NCBI GenBank assembly: GCA_014607495.2
Contig: CP053165.1
Location: 1,296,906-1,360,905 of the forward strand
Reading direction: 5' to 3'
Length of the DNA stretch: 64,000 nucleotides
DNA from: Carposina sasakii
Taxonomy: Eukaryota; Arthropoda; Insecta; Lepidoptera; Carposinidae
Part shown: one piece after another, positions 34,586 through 44,038 of the stretch
Position numbering within the stretch: the first letter of the stretch is position 1
Layout of the letters: every line of letters begins with the position of its first letter
The notes under the pieces: model-generated
Seen by the model: only the letters and a program-made list of their open reading frames with translations
Databases searched by the model: none
Told to the model about the DNA's origin: nothing
Position numbers and translations under genes: made by a program

Positions 34586-35297
34586 CGGGCTTGGTGTATG
34601 GATACTCCAAGCAATATATACGTATATTAAAAAGTACAGGTAAATGATTTACAGCGAGCTTTGAAAGTTAGCAGGGATTATGGATGAGTGTTCCAATCAG
34701 TTTCCGTTTGTACGGTTTAAATATTTTTGTATATTTCCGACAAGGTTTTTTCATGCAAAAAATAAATTCTCAGTAGGTAGGTATATGGGTTTGGGTCCAT
34801 AGCATATTTATAGCCTTTTATTCTTTGATTAATGATTGGTCTTCGCTCCGCTCTGACTCATTATTCTAAGCTTTTATTTATTTATTTCGTACCTTGTTAT
34901 ACTATTTATAACTCGATAGTAAAATGGATTGTCCAAATATCAGTGTTCGACTATAGATGTAAGCTAACATTATACATACCTAGATCCGCAAATTATTTAC
35001 ATAGATAAAACAAAAAAAAACGATGTTATTTCGCTTATTAAATTCTTAGTAAATACCAAATAACAAAAAACTGTATACCAAATACATCAGCCAGTCATAA
35101 CGCGTGACTGGCTTTATTCGACATAACCAGAGCGAATTTTTGGCTCGATACCAAAAAAAGCGAGATTTAGTGACCCTTTTCAAGTGGAAATGTTTAATAT
35201 GATTTTAGGTACCTAAGCTTCACGATTGTTCAAGAGCGGGTAATTGATTTCGAAATTGTTTGGAGTTGAAAATTTTACATCATATTGCGGGCTAGTT

Positions 35298-35373
35298 CAT
35301 GTTAGTTCTATCTACCGAACCAACTAACTAGTTTTTAGTTTAGTTAGTTGGTTCGGTAGATAGAACTAACATG
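35298..35373. repeat. Perfect 33 bp-arm palindrome abutting the hammerhead
   Basis: Arms 35298-35330 and 35341-35373 (catgttagttctatctaccg ...) are exact reverse complements around a 10-base loop. The right arm ends at the base before the ribozyme's outer stem I (35374). Confidence 0.9.
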
Positions 35374-35442
35374 GAAAACTAATCCTGATGATGCCACGGG
35401 TGTTGGCGAAACATATGTCGATTAAAATTTTAATTGGTTTTC
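35374..35442 (+). ncRNA. Hammerhead ribozyme, type I, complete core
   Basis: A self-cleaving RNA motif. Stem I: TAATC (35380-35384) pairs GATTA (35420-35424), with an outer helix GAAAAC (35374-35379)/GTTTTC (35437-35442) across an asymmetric loop. The conserved core CTGATGA is at 35385-35391. Stem II is GCCA (35393-35396)/TGGC (35404-35407) with loop cgggtgt and one extra T at 35392. GAAA is at 35408-35411. Very short stem III AC/GT around ATAT, then C at 35419. The cleavage triplet is GUC, cutting between 35419 and 35420. All invariant positions of the family are present. Short stem III is typical of hammerheads found in animal retroelements. Activity is inferred, not shown. Confidence 0.8.
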
Positions 35443-35640
35443 GGATTAGCAGCTATGTATTTATGGTTGCATGCTAGGTGCTTGGATCTGGCTTCTCGTT
35501 GCGACTGTAGTGTCTTGTGTTCGTGATCATGAGTAGGCAGATCCGAGGGTCAGCGGAGGGTATAGGGCCCGGTGGTGGGCGATCCCTCAATAGAGATTTA
35601 AACTTCCGAATAGTGACGCCTGATACAATTCAATATGTAA
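35374..35640 (+). repeat. Hammerhead-bearing repeat, copy 4 (single, best preserved)
   Basis: Runs from the ribozyme through gcatgctaggtgcttggatc, aggcagatccgagggtcagc and gggcccggtggtgggcga to cctgatacaatt. It defines the order of the family: palindrome, ribozyme, body, GC-rich block, tail. No protein is encoded. Confidence 0.8.
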
Positions 35641-36424
35641 CAAAACTGGCAGAATTTTTGGTTTAACTACTATTATTCGTAATAATAAATTTAGTAAGGA
35701 TAAGTATTTAAATAAATAAAATATTGACATACATGGCTATGTCTTTGATCCAATAAACTCATTTAATTAAAGGTTTCTTATTTCTACTTTATATTTTAAT
35801 CCGAACAGTGTACCGCACCCTTATATTCTAAACTTGCGATCGTCATAATTTCCCGATAGTCACAAACATGACATTTGGTGTAATCCTATATATAGTTTAA
35901 AATGTGTGTGTTTTACTGTGTTTCATACCAATAATGGATTACAGCGTAGGATTCTTAAAATCATTCGCGTAGTCGTCTTTAAGTTTAGCGACCGGTTGCC
36001 GAACCAACCGGTAGAAAATATGTTAACATTACATTAAAACCTCGTATTTTCACTAATGCCCTCGTGTTTTCACTAATAGGTAGTCATAATCGGATTTAAT
36101 TCTCGCCTTTTTTGTTGGTAACATGCGGTAGTGGTTTTCATTTTATAATTGTTTACTAATGTATAGGTAACAAAATAAACCTAAGGATAAGTCGGCATAC
36201 AATTTGCTTGTAAAAAAGTGACCACATCTATTATTTTAGTCGCAAACCTCGGTGTCGCATTTAGCGTATATTTTATTCATGTAATGGAGATCAAGGGCTT
36301 GGCTTCTAAGAGACTATTAGGAAAATAATCTGAATTTATGTCATTAGCTACATCAACAGCCGTTTAGGCAGGTTTATCTAAATGTTATGGTGAGGTAATG
36401 TCAATGATCACTTATTTAGCTATT
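35641..36424. other. AT-rich stretch, no gene seen
   Basis: No exon or repeat family recognised. Confidence 0.4.
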
Positions 36425-36727
36425 TTGCATTAAAGCGTCGAGCACACCGGATGCGTATGCGTGCATGTAAGCGTAGACGTACACGTATCTTTGAGTTGTA
36501 ATGTATGGAACTGTATAGGCACGGGCAGACCGGATGCATATGCGTAGACGTAAGCATAGACGTCAAGCGGTGACAGTTCCGTACATAAAGGCTCGAGCAC
36601 ACCGGATGCATATGCGTGCACGTAGGCGTAGACATACACGTACCTTTGAGTTTAATGTATAGAACTGTCACCGCTTGACGTCTATGCTTACGTCTACGCA
36701 TACGCATCCGGTCTGCCCGTGCCTTAA
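36425..36727. mobile_element. MITE with tandem and inverted subrepeats
   Basis: Blocks of cgagcacaccggatgc...gcgtagacgtacacg occur twice in direct order (about 36428 and 36592). The arms 36517-36579 and 36662-36724 are reverse complements. Open frames here are translated repeat only. Confidence 0.65.
36517..36724. repeat. 63 bp-arm inverted repeat
   Basis: Arms 36517-36579 and 36662-36724 differ at one position and flank an 82-base loop. They carry ggcacgggcagaccggatgc and its complement at the outer edges. Confidence 0.85.
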
Positions 36728-36729
36728 GT

Positions 36730-36983
36730 CTAAGGCCGCACTACGGTTTTTTCCCGCAAGCGATTAACCGCGTAACCGCTCGAGACGCACACACTACGGT
36801 TAAAAACCGCGAATATAAGTTCTATGGACATAAAATTTTTGCGCCATGTAACAAAACGCGGTTTTAAAATCAATCGCGGGAAAAAATTGTCAGTGCGGCC
36901 GCTTCCATTGGTTTTCTTCAGTCACAAAGTCAGGCAGTTAGGTTAGTTAGTTAGTTAGGTTAGGCCGTATAGTGCGGCCTAAG
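36730..36983. mobile_element. ~254 bp MITE with 13 bp TIRs
   Basis: ctaaggccgcact (36730-36742) and agtgcggcctaag (36971-36983) are inverted with one mismatch. The interior contains cgcggttttaaaatcaatcg and a gttagttagttaggttagg tract. Confidence 0.6.
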
Positions 36984-37034
36984 CCTTAAAAATAATAACT
37001 GGATCTCGGTTGCAGACATTTTTAAGTTTTTAAA

Positions 37035-37123
37035 ATTGTATTTCTTTTGGAAAGGTTTTCAAAGTAAATTCGATAAATGTGTTACCGAATTTACTTTGAA
37101 AACCTTTCTAAAAGAAATACAAT
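37035..37123. repeat. 38 bp-arm hairpin
   Basis: Arms 37035-37072 and 37086-37123 are reverse complements with one mismatch around a 13-base loop. Confidence 0.85.
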
Positions 37124-37129
37124 CAATAA

Positions 37130-37750
37130 TGTTAGCCATCTAGATCTTAATTTTTTTTCAATATCACGTTTGATCCTTTGTTGGATATTTTTACTCTCAC
37201 TGAAACGGTTCACGAAAAAAACACACGACTGTTTAACAAAAAAAAAATGAGGTTAGTAAATCAGAGCCCATTATCGTTGATCTTAGAAACCTCAAACTTG
37301 GAGGGTGCGTTCTTTACATAATGTAGGCACCCGATAAAAAAACAAATTCCGAAATTCCCACGGGAACGGGAATATTGAGTATTCTTAAATCTACGCGTAC
37401 AAAGTCGTGGGCGTCTACAATATTATTTTAGTCGAAGAGTTAGCCTTTAGTAACCTAACAGTTTATAATAATAGTAACGAAGGTTAAATTTATATTTCAA
37501 ACTAAATCCAATCAGTAACTATTTCTCAACTAACGGAAACATTGAAAACTAATTTATAATCTAAAATAACATTTCTGAGAGTTCCCGAACACACCGTACC
37601 TACGTAAAACTAACAAATATAGAGGCAGGTTTATGTTTAAACAAACTCCAACAATAGACTCGGAATCTAGACAGATAACAGATCTGGACTACAGTTTACA
37701 GTTACTGAAGCACCGCAGAAATTGGGGACGATGCACCGTAGTATATGCGC
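37130..37750. other. Unassigned AT-rich sequence
   Basis: No exon seen. A worn Helitron-like 3' end (tacaaagtcgtgggcgtcta) lies near 37398. Confidence 0.4.
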
Positions 37751-37756
37751 CAAATA

Positions 37757-38139
37757 CAGGGTGATTTTTGGTCGTCAACGTTCCCGAAAACTACGGAATC
37801 TCCTCATCATCACGATCATTTTTCTCCATGGAAGCATACCTGGGAAGTGTCTGGTTTCCAAAATATTAGGGTCCAAAGTTGAGTAAATAGACTGCGTTTT
37901 TCTGCATAAATGCACATAGACGCGCGTAGCAGGATTTTATCACGAAAAATAATTAATATCTGTCTATAAAAAAACTAACATAAACACTAGACACTATAAA
38001 TTTCGCACGATCAAGGAATTTAAAAATTTATTTCAAAAAAATAAAAAAAAATTCCCAGCATTTTTTTTGGCATAAACTTACTTTATTTCATGTATAGAAT
38101 ACGTACCCTTCGTTAAAGGTGGCCACAAAAAACACCCTG
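37757..38139 (+). mobile_element. MITE, CAGGGTG family, reference copy
   Basis: TA-CAGGGTGATTTTTGG ... CACAAAAAACACCCTG-TA: inverted ends and a TA on both sides, 383 bp. This is the layout of a non-autonomous Tc1/mariner-type transposon. Relatives lie at 6904, 19785, 39573 (inverted), 46611 and 56589. Confidence 0.8.
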
Positions 38140-38439
38140 TATATGTGTTGGTGCGTAGCATCATATTATTATTGTGTTATGAAAACGTCGTTGAATTTTG
38201 CGTAGAACTGAAATGGCTAATTGACTGACAACTGACATCGAAGCACTTTTGCGTTTACACATCCAGTAGGTACATATACTACTTACATATATACTTTATC
38301 TAGTTATTACTTAGCTCTGTGGACTTCTTGCATAAGTGCGAGTTCATTCTACCATAGTTCTAAGATTCAACGAAGGTACTGGTGACTAGGAAAAATCTAG
38401 TTTTTTTACGTAATTTTTTATCACAAATATCGAGTTGAA

Positions 38440-38535
38440 GTTAGTATAAATGATGGAATTTTGAGGTAACACATATAAAAATCACCATATATACAGACTA
38501 ATCGATAACTTAACTTTTTTGCAGTCGGTTAAAAA
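38440..38535 (+). repeat. 3' part of the 14.99-15.46 kb repeat
   Basis: atgatggaattttgaggtaa...actaatcgataacttaactt...gcagtcggttaaaaag. Confidence 0.55.
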
Positions 38536-38999
38536 GAGATACAAAATATTAATCAGCCTTACGATGGTTACCAAAGTGTAAAGAAGTGCCTATGTAACAA
38601 GACAGATTATGTAAGTGCTATCCATATAAGCTTACAATGTGCTTCATATTTAGAACATTACTTAAGTAATCCTTTTAAATCCATTCAGAAGGGATAAAGT
38701 AAAGTATTAAATGCTAAGGGTTTCATATTCACAAAATGGATCTACGTATTTACGTTGAAGGTATAATATGGGTTACACAGAAATTATGTATTTATTTAGG
38801 CACTCGAACCTTCCAAAAATCAGTAGATTTTACTAAGAAAATTGGAGTGGTTTAGTCAATTTAAATAGAATAGTCAACTCAATTAGAGCGGACGATTAAC
38901 TTTAACTTTAAAATTAAATTGTCATTAGATCGCGCAGCCATGTTTAGCTGGTTAGATGTAAAAGATGAGTGTTAAATAACTAGCTCAAACTCTGAGAGA

Positions 39000-39070
39000 A
39001 CACTCCCTGAGTTTCTTAGTCGACTCTTGCGACATGCACAGAAAGAGATGTATTCTAGCGAAGCCCCGAA
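39000..39070 (-). repeat. Copy of 'catgtcgtaagagtcga' family
   Basis: gagtttcttagtcgactctt...gaagccccgaagtagcac. Confidence 0.6.
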
Positions 39071-39324
39071 GTAGCACAAGAAGATAATATTAATATTGCA
39101 AGTAGAACACGAATAAGTTTTACAATCTATTGCCTGTCTATTGCCCCATAAATTGTTACAACTCAGTAAATATCTTGCGTATCGATCTCCTTCAGGCGAT
39201 ATACGAGTATTGCTGTATTTCTTTCCGGCAACATTTCGTCTGGTAATATAGGGTTGTTTCAACAATTTACATATAAACATGAAAGTTTATTACACACTTG
39301 TTGATAATTTTTATTTTAAAATAA

Positions 39325-39520
39325 ATATTCACACACTACACAACACATTAACCTAGTCCCACATTAAGATCCCTAAGGTCTTGTGTCGTGGGTACTAAGC
39401 AACGGTATATAAATACATAGAAAGTAAGAAACATCCATGACTCGGAAACAAACATCGATAAATATCAATATTTGCACCTACCAGGATTCGAACCCAGGAC
39501 CTATGGCGTCGCAGGTCGCC
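39325..39520 (-). repeat. tRNA-headed SINE, family B
   Basis: cacaacacattaacctagtc...cttgtgtcgtgggtactaag...gattcgaacccaggacctat. The head breaks off after gcgtcgcagg. Confidence 0.75.
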
Positions 39521-39572
39521 GTCAAATTTCAGTTTTTGAAGAACAGTTCATAAATTACACACATATACACTA

Positions 39573-39930
39573 TGTTTTTCGTTGCCACCCTTAACGAAGG
39601 GTATGTGCTCTATACATCAAATAAAGTAAGTTTATGCCAAAAAATTGCTGGGAAACGATGTAATTTTTTTTATTACTTGATTGGGCGAAATTTATAGTGT
39701 CCAATGTTTATGCTAGTTATTTCTTACACGGATATTAATCATTTCTCGTGAAAAAATCTTGCTACACGCGTCAATGTGCATTTATGCAGAAAAACGCAGT
39801 CTATTTACTCAACTTTGGACCCCAATATTTTGGAAACCAGACACTTCCCAGGCCTTTTCGCGGGGTATACCTAATACGCAGTGTGCCTACCTCGCGTTGT
39901 GCCTAAATGTCGTTCCAAAAATCATCCTGT
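39573..39930 (-). mobile_element. MITE, CAGGGTG family, variant left end
   Basis: On the minus strand the element opens acaggatgatttttggaacg and then carries a block (gcgaggtaggcacactgcgt) unlike other copies before rejoining the family at ctgggaagtgtctggtttcc. This suggests a distinct subfamily. Confidence 0.65.
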
Positions 39931-40019
39931 ATATAAATAAGGCTGTGTTCATAAAATAACTATGATGTTTCTCATATAAATTCAAGAAGTAGTACAAGTA
40001 TGTTTCTCGTTTGTTTTAT

Positions 40020-40100
40020 TTTGTCAGTTGAACACTCATTGATCAATTATCGATTGACAGCATCGATCGATTAGACGACGGCGATCGATAGTCCACAATT
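40020..40100. promoter_or_regulatory. Dense ATCGAT cluster
   Basis: attgatcaattatcgattga, catcgatcgattag and gcgatcgatag fall within about 80 bp. Possible DREF/BEAF-type sites. No gene start is recognised nearby. Confidence 0.25.
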
Positions 40101-41089
40101 TTTACCGTCGTATTGCTATTGCTCTGCTTCTACAAGTTATATATCAGCCTACTTCTTACTACTTCTAGGTCTTTAAAATCAACGGAGAACCAAGCAATGG
40201 TTATATATAACCACGTGCTCTATTTTTTTTTAAACATTCCTGATGGCCCTATTTTGTCGGACGAATACTGGCACATTTACCGCCTATCGCCTAGGAACTG
40301 TTAATATTACTACAGAATTTCTTCACGCCATCTATCCAGGTGATTAATAATATTATTATTATTATTTATTGCATAAAATATGGTACATAAGGTGTTACAG
40401 AGTTCAGAGTTTCACATATTTAGATTTGTACATTTTTTTACTATTAATAGTAAAGTTGTTAGAAAATCCCTTATGAATGGAGAATTATGTAAATGAGAAT
40501 ATTGTATATTATAGGTATAGTACAGGAAAACATTAAGAAAAATAATGAAAGAAAGTAATTATCCGTATTCGCAAACCTACACAAGCATAAATAAATATAA
40601 ATCAATGGACAAAACTTCCTACTAAGGTCGGAGAAAATCTCGCAGACTCACAAAACATTACTTTACCAAGTTTGATTCAGTCAAAAGTTGTCGATTGCGA
40701 CATGAATTCTAATGATGTTCCAGGGTATTAAAAAACAACTCTTAGGTATATCAAAGGAAATAAGTACCTCCATTACTCAACCGAGTACACTCAAGGGATC
40801 ATTACCACTAAGAATACAAGCGTTAATCTTGGATGATACCACGAACTCTCAAAGCGGCATTGATTCCACTGTGGAAACTGTTAAAATATTTAGAATATCG
40901 TAATGGCCAAGCAGATTGTAATTGTTGATTGGATTGTACTGTATTGTTTATTTGTTTGCTACTTGCTTTCTTTTATTAAACTCTATTTGCTCTTCTTTAA
41001 TTACCGATACTTTTATGTAGCCCTCAGTAAATAGTTCATATTTGAGTATCAGAATAACGCAAAAATTTAAAATCATTTTAAATTCATCA

Positions 41090-41175
41090 GCACCATAATA
41101 GCCCAGTGGTTAAGACGTACACCTACCAAGCGGGAGGCGTAAGTTCGATCCCAGTCACGGACCTGTACCAATGAA
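41090..41175 (+). repeat. tRNA-headed SINE, family C
   Basis: A box tagcccagtggttaagacg and B box aagttcgatcccagtc lie 30-odd bases apart, without the pairing expected of a functional tRNA acceptor stem. Confidence 0.55.
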
Positions 41176-41204
41176 TTTATTTAATTAACAGATTTTAATG
41201 TAAA

Positions 41205-41480
41205 TGAAATTGTATTAGGCGTTACAATTCGGAAGTTCAAACATTCACTATGGGTGCGCCCACCACCGGGCCCTACACCCTCCAATGACCCTCGGATCTG
41301 ATAAGTCATAATTGCGAAAACAGGCACTTACACTAACTACAATCGCCACGAGAAACCAGACCCGAGCACCTAGCATGCAAGACGATACATTACACTATTC
41401 CGAAATCAAAAACTAGATAAATAATCTACATATGTTTCGCCAACAACCGTGGCATCCTCAGGATTATAGAAATTAGTAAA
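41205..41480 (-). repeat. Hammerhead-bearing repeat, copy 5
   Basis: Minus-strand copy: tail at 41214-41250, GC-rich block cccaccaccgggccctacac, body, ribozyme at 41421-41467. A partial second ribozyme-like block (gaggatgcctgttgcgaaaa, 41594-41613) lies beyond a palindrome, so this may be the remains of an inverted pair. Confidence 0.8.
41421..41467 (-). ncRNA. Hammerhead ribozyme, type I
   Basis: Minus strand: stem I ATAATC (41467-41462)/GATTAT (41426-41421), six perfect pairs. Core CTGAGGA (N7 is G, which the core tolerates). Stem II GCCA/TGGC with loop cggttgt. GAAA, stem III AC/GT around ATAT, cleavage triplet GUA with the cut between 41427 and 41426. Confidence 0.78.
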
Positions 41481-41504
41481 TTAGTAAACCACTAATTATT
41501 ATGA

Positions 41505-41585
41505 ACCTCTAAAACCCCAACACATTACTTCATTATATTGTTATATAATATAATTAAATAAGTAATGTGTTGGGGTTTTAGAGGT
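41505..41585. repeat. 26 bp-arm palindrome next to a hammerhead
   Basis: acctctaaaaccccaacaca... at 41505-41530 and its exact complement at 41560-41585, with an AT-rich 29-base loop. It starts 37 bp from the ribozyme's 5' end. Confidence 0.85.
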
Positions 41586-41652
41586 GCTACTAAGAGGATG
41601 CCTGTTGCGAAAACATATCTAGTTTTGATTTCAATTATGAGAAGTTACATCC

Positions 41653-41990
41653 TCCCCAACAACCTCCATTCCGACCGGTCGGAAGCGCCTGCATCCAACC
41701 GACGGCAACCTCAGTGGACGGCGTTGTAGTGGCCCGGACTGGTGTTCTTCGGCGCCCTGCCCATGCCCTTCAAAGCTGTCGGTGAAATCTCCTCATTTTA
41801 ATCATCCCAAGCATGCTATCGCTCGCTGTGCGAAATGAGGCACATGTCCACGTTCGGCAGCTCGTGCCTTCGGGAATCTTGGAGCACCCGTGCCCAAGTT
41901 GGAACTCCTTCTCAAAGTTGGACTTACCTGCGTCCCCAGGTAAACATACTCGAACAACTTCTCTCTACAGGAGTGGGCGGCACATCGTGT
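41653..41990 (-). pseudogene. Internally deleted RTE-like LINE fragment
   Basis: On the minus strand, pieces match the coding sequence at 50845-52206 in order: a block matching 51566-51585 (gtgccgcccactcctgta), then 51610-51665 with a short deletion, and then a jump to 52108-52165 (gtcggttggatgcaggc, cttccgaccggtcggagtgg). The intervening RT thumb is missing or scrambled. A dead copy of the same family. Confidence 0.65.
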
Positions 41991-42044
41991 CGTCTTGCTG
42001 TTCCTTCATGTTGTTGTGAGATTTTAATATTGTAAAATTGTCCC

Positions 42045-42245
42045 ATAAAACGTTGATCTCTCTCCGGTCGTGTCGGCTTTCCATCCCATCGGACTATGAG
42101 AGTAACGGAATAGAGAGTGCATCTGTGTTTGTGCACACACTTGTGCACTATAATATCTCCTGCGTACCTGGCCAATCTCCGTACAGATTGGTCGCCTTGG
42201 CCGAAATACGGTCGGAGATCATCATCACATTAATTTTATCCCTTG
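42045..42245 (-). repeat. Dispersed retroposon fragment
   Basis: tagagagtgcatctgtgttt, gtgcacacacttgtgcacta and ttggccgaaatacggtcgga. A diverged piece of the same family lies at 3730-3775. Class unknown. Confidence 0.5.
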
Positions 42246-42589
42246 ATAACTATATACAGGCTAACAAGATAAATAATGGGCGTAGACTTACTTCATGATC
42301 ATAATTTGCTTGCTACTTTCCATTTCTTATAAATGACATTAATATTATTTATTTGTGATCAAAGTTTTACGATATCCATTATTAATCTTTAACAATTGTA
42401 ACTTATTTTTGTCATCTTTTTGTAACACAGCACAGTACATATTTCAAATACATCATGCATCAATTTGGTGTTTTTATAAATATCACTTTATTAAATTCAA
42501 GCTCGGCAGCCAGCCATAATACAATATAAACATAATTCTATCGCACGGACGCCTTCGGAAATCTCATTATTCAACAATTTCCCTTTTTC

Positions 42590-43016
42590 ACAGGTATTCG
42601 CCTGACAACATGGAAGCGAGATTAGATTAGATACCCAGAGATGCTACAAGGCCGTAGAAAAATAACTCGGGTACACGCTACTGAAAATGGACAAGCCACG
42701 CTCGGCGTAGATAACGATGTTTCACAAAGATTATATCATAAAACTGGACAGATTATGGCGTAATTAAAATGTTTTTATGCCACAAACAAGCACAATAATC
42801 GGCTGAAGCGATGTGTTATTAGAATTTGAGAAAACCAGTGAAGTGTTGTGAACATAGGAGTGTTGAAAACTCCTCGAAGTGAAGTGTCAAACGTTAAACC
42901 AAAATAATCTGTGCTGTTACATTATCAAGCATAAATAGTGATGTGAGCACTCGATAAAACAAAACAATCGATTGTAAATTGAAAATGTCGAGTTAGTGAA
43001 GTGTAGTATAGTAACC
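42590..43016 (+). promoter_or_regulatory. Presumed promoter and 5' UTR of the globin gene
   Basis: Single-copy-looking sequence upstream of the globin start, free of the repeats on either side. A tiny upstream ORF (ATG at 42985, three codons) ends at 42996, 20 bases before the main ATG. It could dampen translation if transcribed. No TATA box is assigned. Confidence 0.35.
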
Positions 43017-43213
43017 ATGGGTTGTCAGTTAGGAAAGCTTGCGGCATCCGAACGCCGTGGGGCGAACAATGCTGCTCCAGACCTTGGAGGAGGTCCACCA
43101 CCAGCTACGGATCCTCGTTTGCCTCTCACGGCAAAGCAGAAATACTCCATGCTGGCATCCTGGAAGGGAATATCCAGGGCCATGGAAAAAACTGGCATTT
43201 GTATGTTTATTAA
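43017..43213 (+). CDS. Globin X-like protein, first coding exon
   Basis: Starts at aaccATGg and encodes 65 residues plus two bases. The protein opens MGC: Gly2 can be N-myristoylated and Cys3 palmitoylated, the dual membrane anchor described for globin X. After a Pro/Gly/Ala-rich linker, residues 36-53 (LTAKQKYSMLASWKG...) form globin helix A with its conserved Trp, and residues 54-65 (...EKTGICMFI) begin helix B. The exon ends AA then GTAAGTA, a phase 2 intron inside a Lys/Asn codon. By alignment to MF-[V/I]-[R/K]-L-F of globin X this is position B12.2, the ancient globin intron site. Reading on without splicing gives Lys then a stop. Heme-binding His residues (E7, F8) must lie in later exons, not found here. 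Such globins are membrane-bound heme proteins of uncertain redox or signalling role. Neuroglobin-like is an alternative name. Confidence 0.8.
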
Positions 43214-44038
43214 GTAAGTATTTTTAATATAATATATTTTACGTATTTAATTATCGATAAGTGTGACTATACTTTTTTTTTTTACGAAAACCGCTTACAT
43301 ATGTGAAATCGGGCATATATGCATTAGACAACGAGGAAGGACTAAAATTTCCCGAGGGAAGGGGACAACGAGAGTCAAATTTTTACGAAAACCGCTACCT
43401 CAATGCTCTATATGTGGTTCTATCTACCCCGTAAGAGATTGACTTATTTTTATATAAAAATGAATACAATTTCTTTGTGAAAAATATTTTTATTTTTAAT
43501 TAATACTCTCAATCACGATACATATTCGAGAACCAATTTCTTTGTGAAAAATATTTTGAACAGAGAACCGCAATTAATTAGCTAAAAGGAAAGTTCTTTT
43601 TTTAACTTTTAAAGAAAATATTGAATGAAGTATTAGGAGATATCGCAATAATTATGAAATACTAATTATTTGAAGATGACATAAGTAGGTACATATTACA
43701 GAAATATTTCAAAGAAAATTACGCTAACATTCATGGTTAATATTATTTTAATGTATGTAATGAATAATGATATTTCCTCATTTTTAAAACATAAAGAGTG
43801 ATCAATCATAACATTTACGTGTTACCTTATAGGGTCTTCCTTAATCCCGGAAGTTGACAGCCCATCGATCAAAATGTATCGATAGGTGTCGGTGATATCG
43901 ATGACTTTGGTTGTTTTTGACAACCCTATAACAGTACGCTAAAACTATGGACATTCAAATACAAAATCATTTATTCGAAATGAAAGCATATTAACAACTT
44001 GTTTGTCGATGATCTTTTTATATGTTACTTTCTATGTT
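43214..44038 (+). other. Start of globin intron 1
   Basis: Opens gtaagtattttt. Contains an ATCGAT cluster near 43865-43905 and otherwise AT-rich sequence. No acceptor or second exon recognised. Confidence 0.5.

Noticed and set aside
36420..36707. His/Thr/Arg-rich proteins of 69 and 95 residues
   Set aside because: Both frames lie on the arms of a MITE hairpin and reflect its repeats.
37035..37123. A microRNA precursor
   Set aside because: The stem is longer and more perfect than usual for an animal pre-miRNA and there is no expression evidence, so it is listed only as a hairpin.
42996..43217. A longer globin frame starting at 42996 and ending at the in-frame stop at 43217
   Set aside because: It needs a GTG start and reads through a consensus donor. 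The ATG at 43017 gives the MGC acylation signal and the donor gives the conserved intron.
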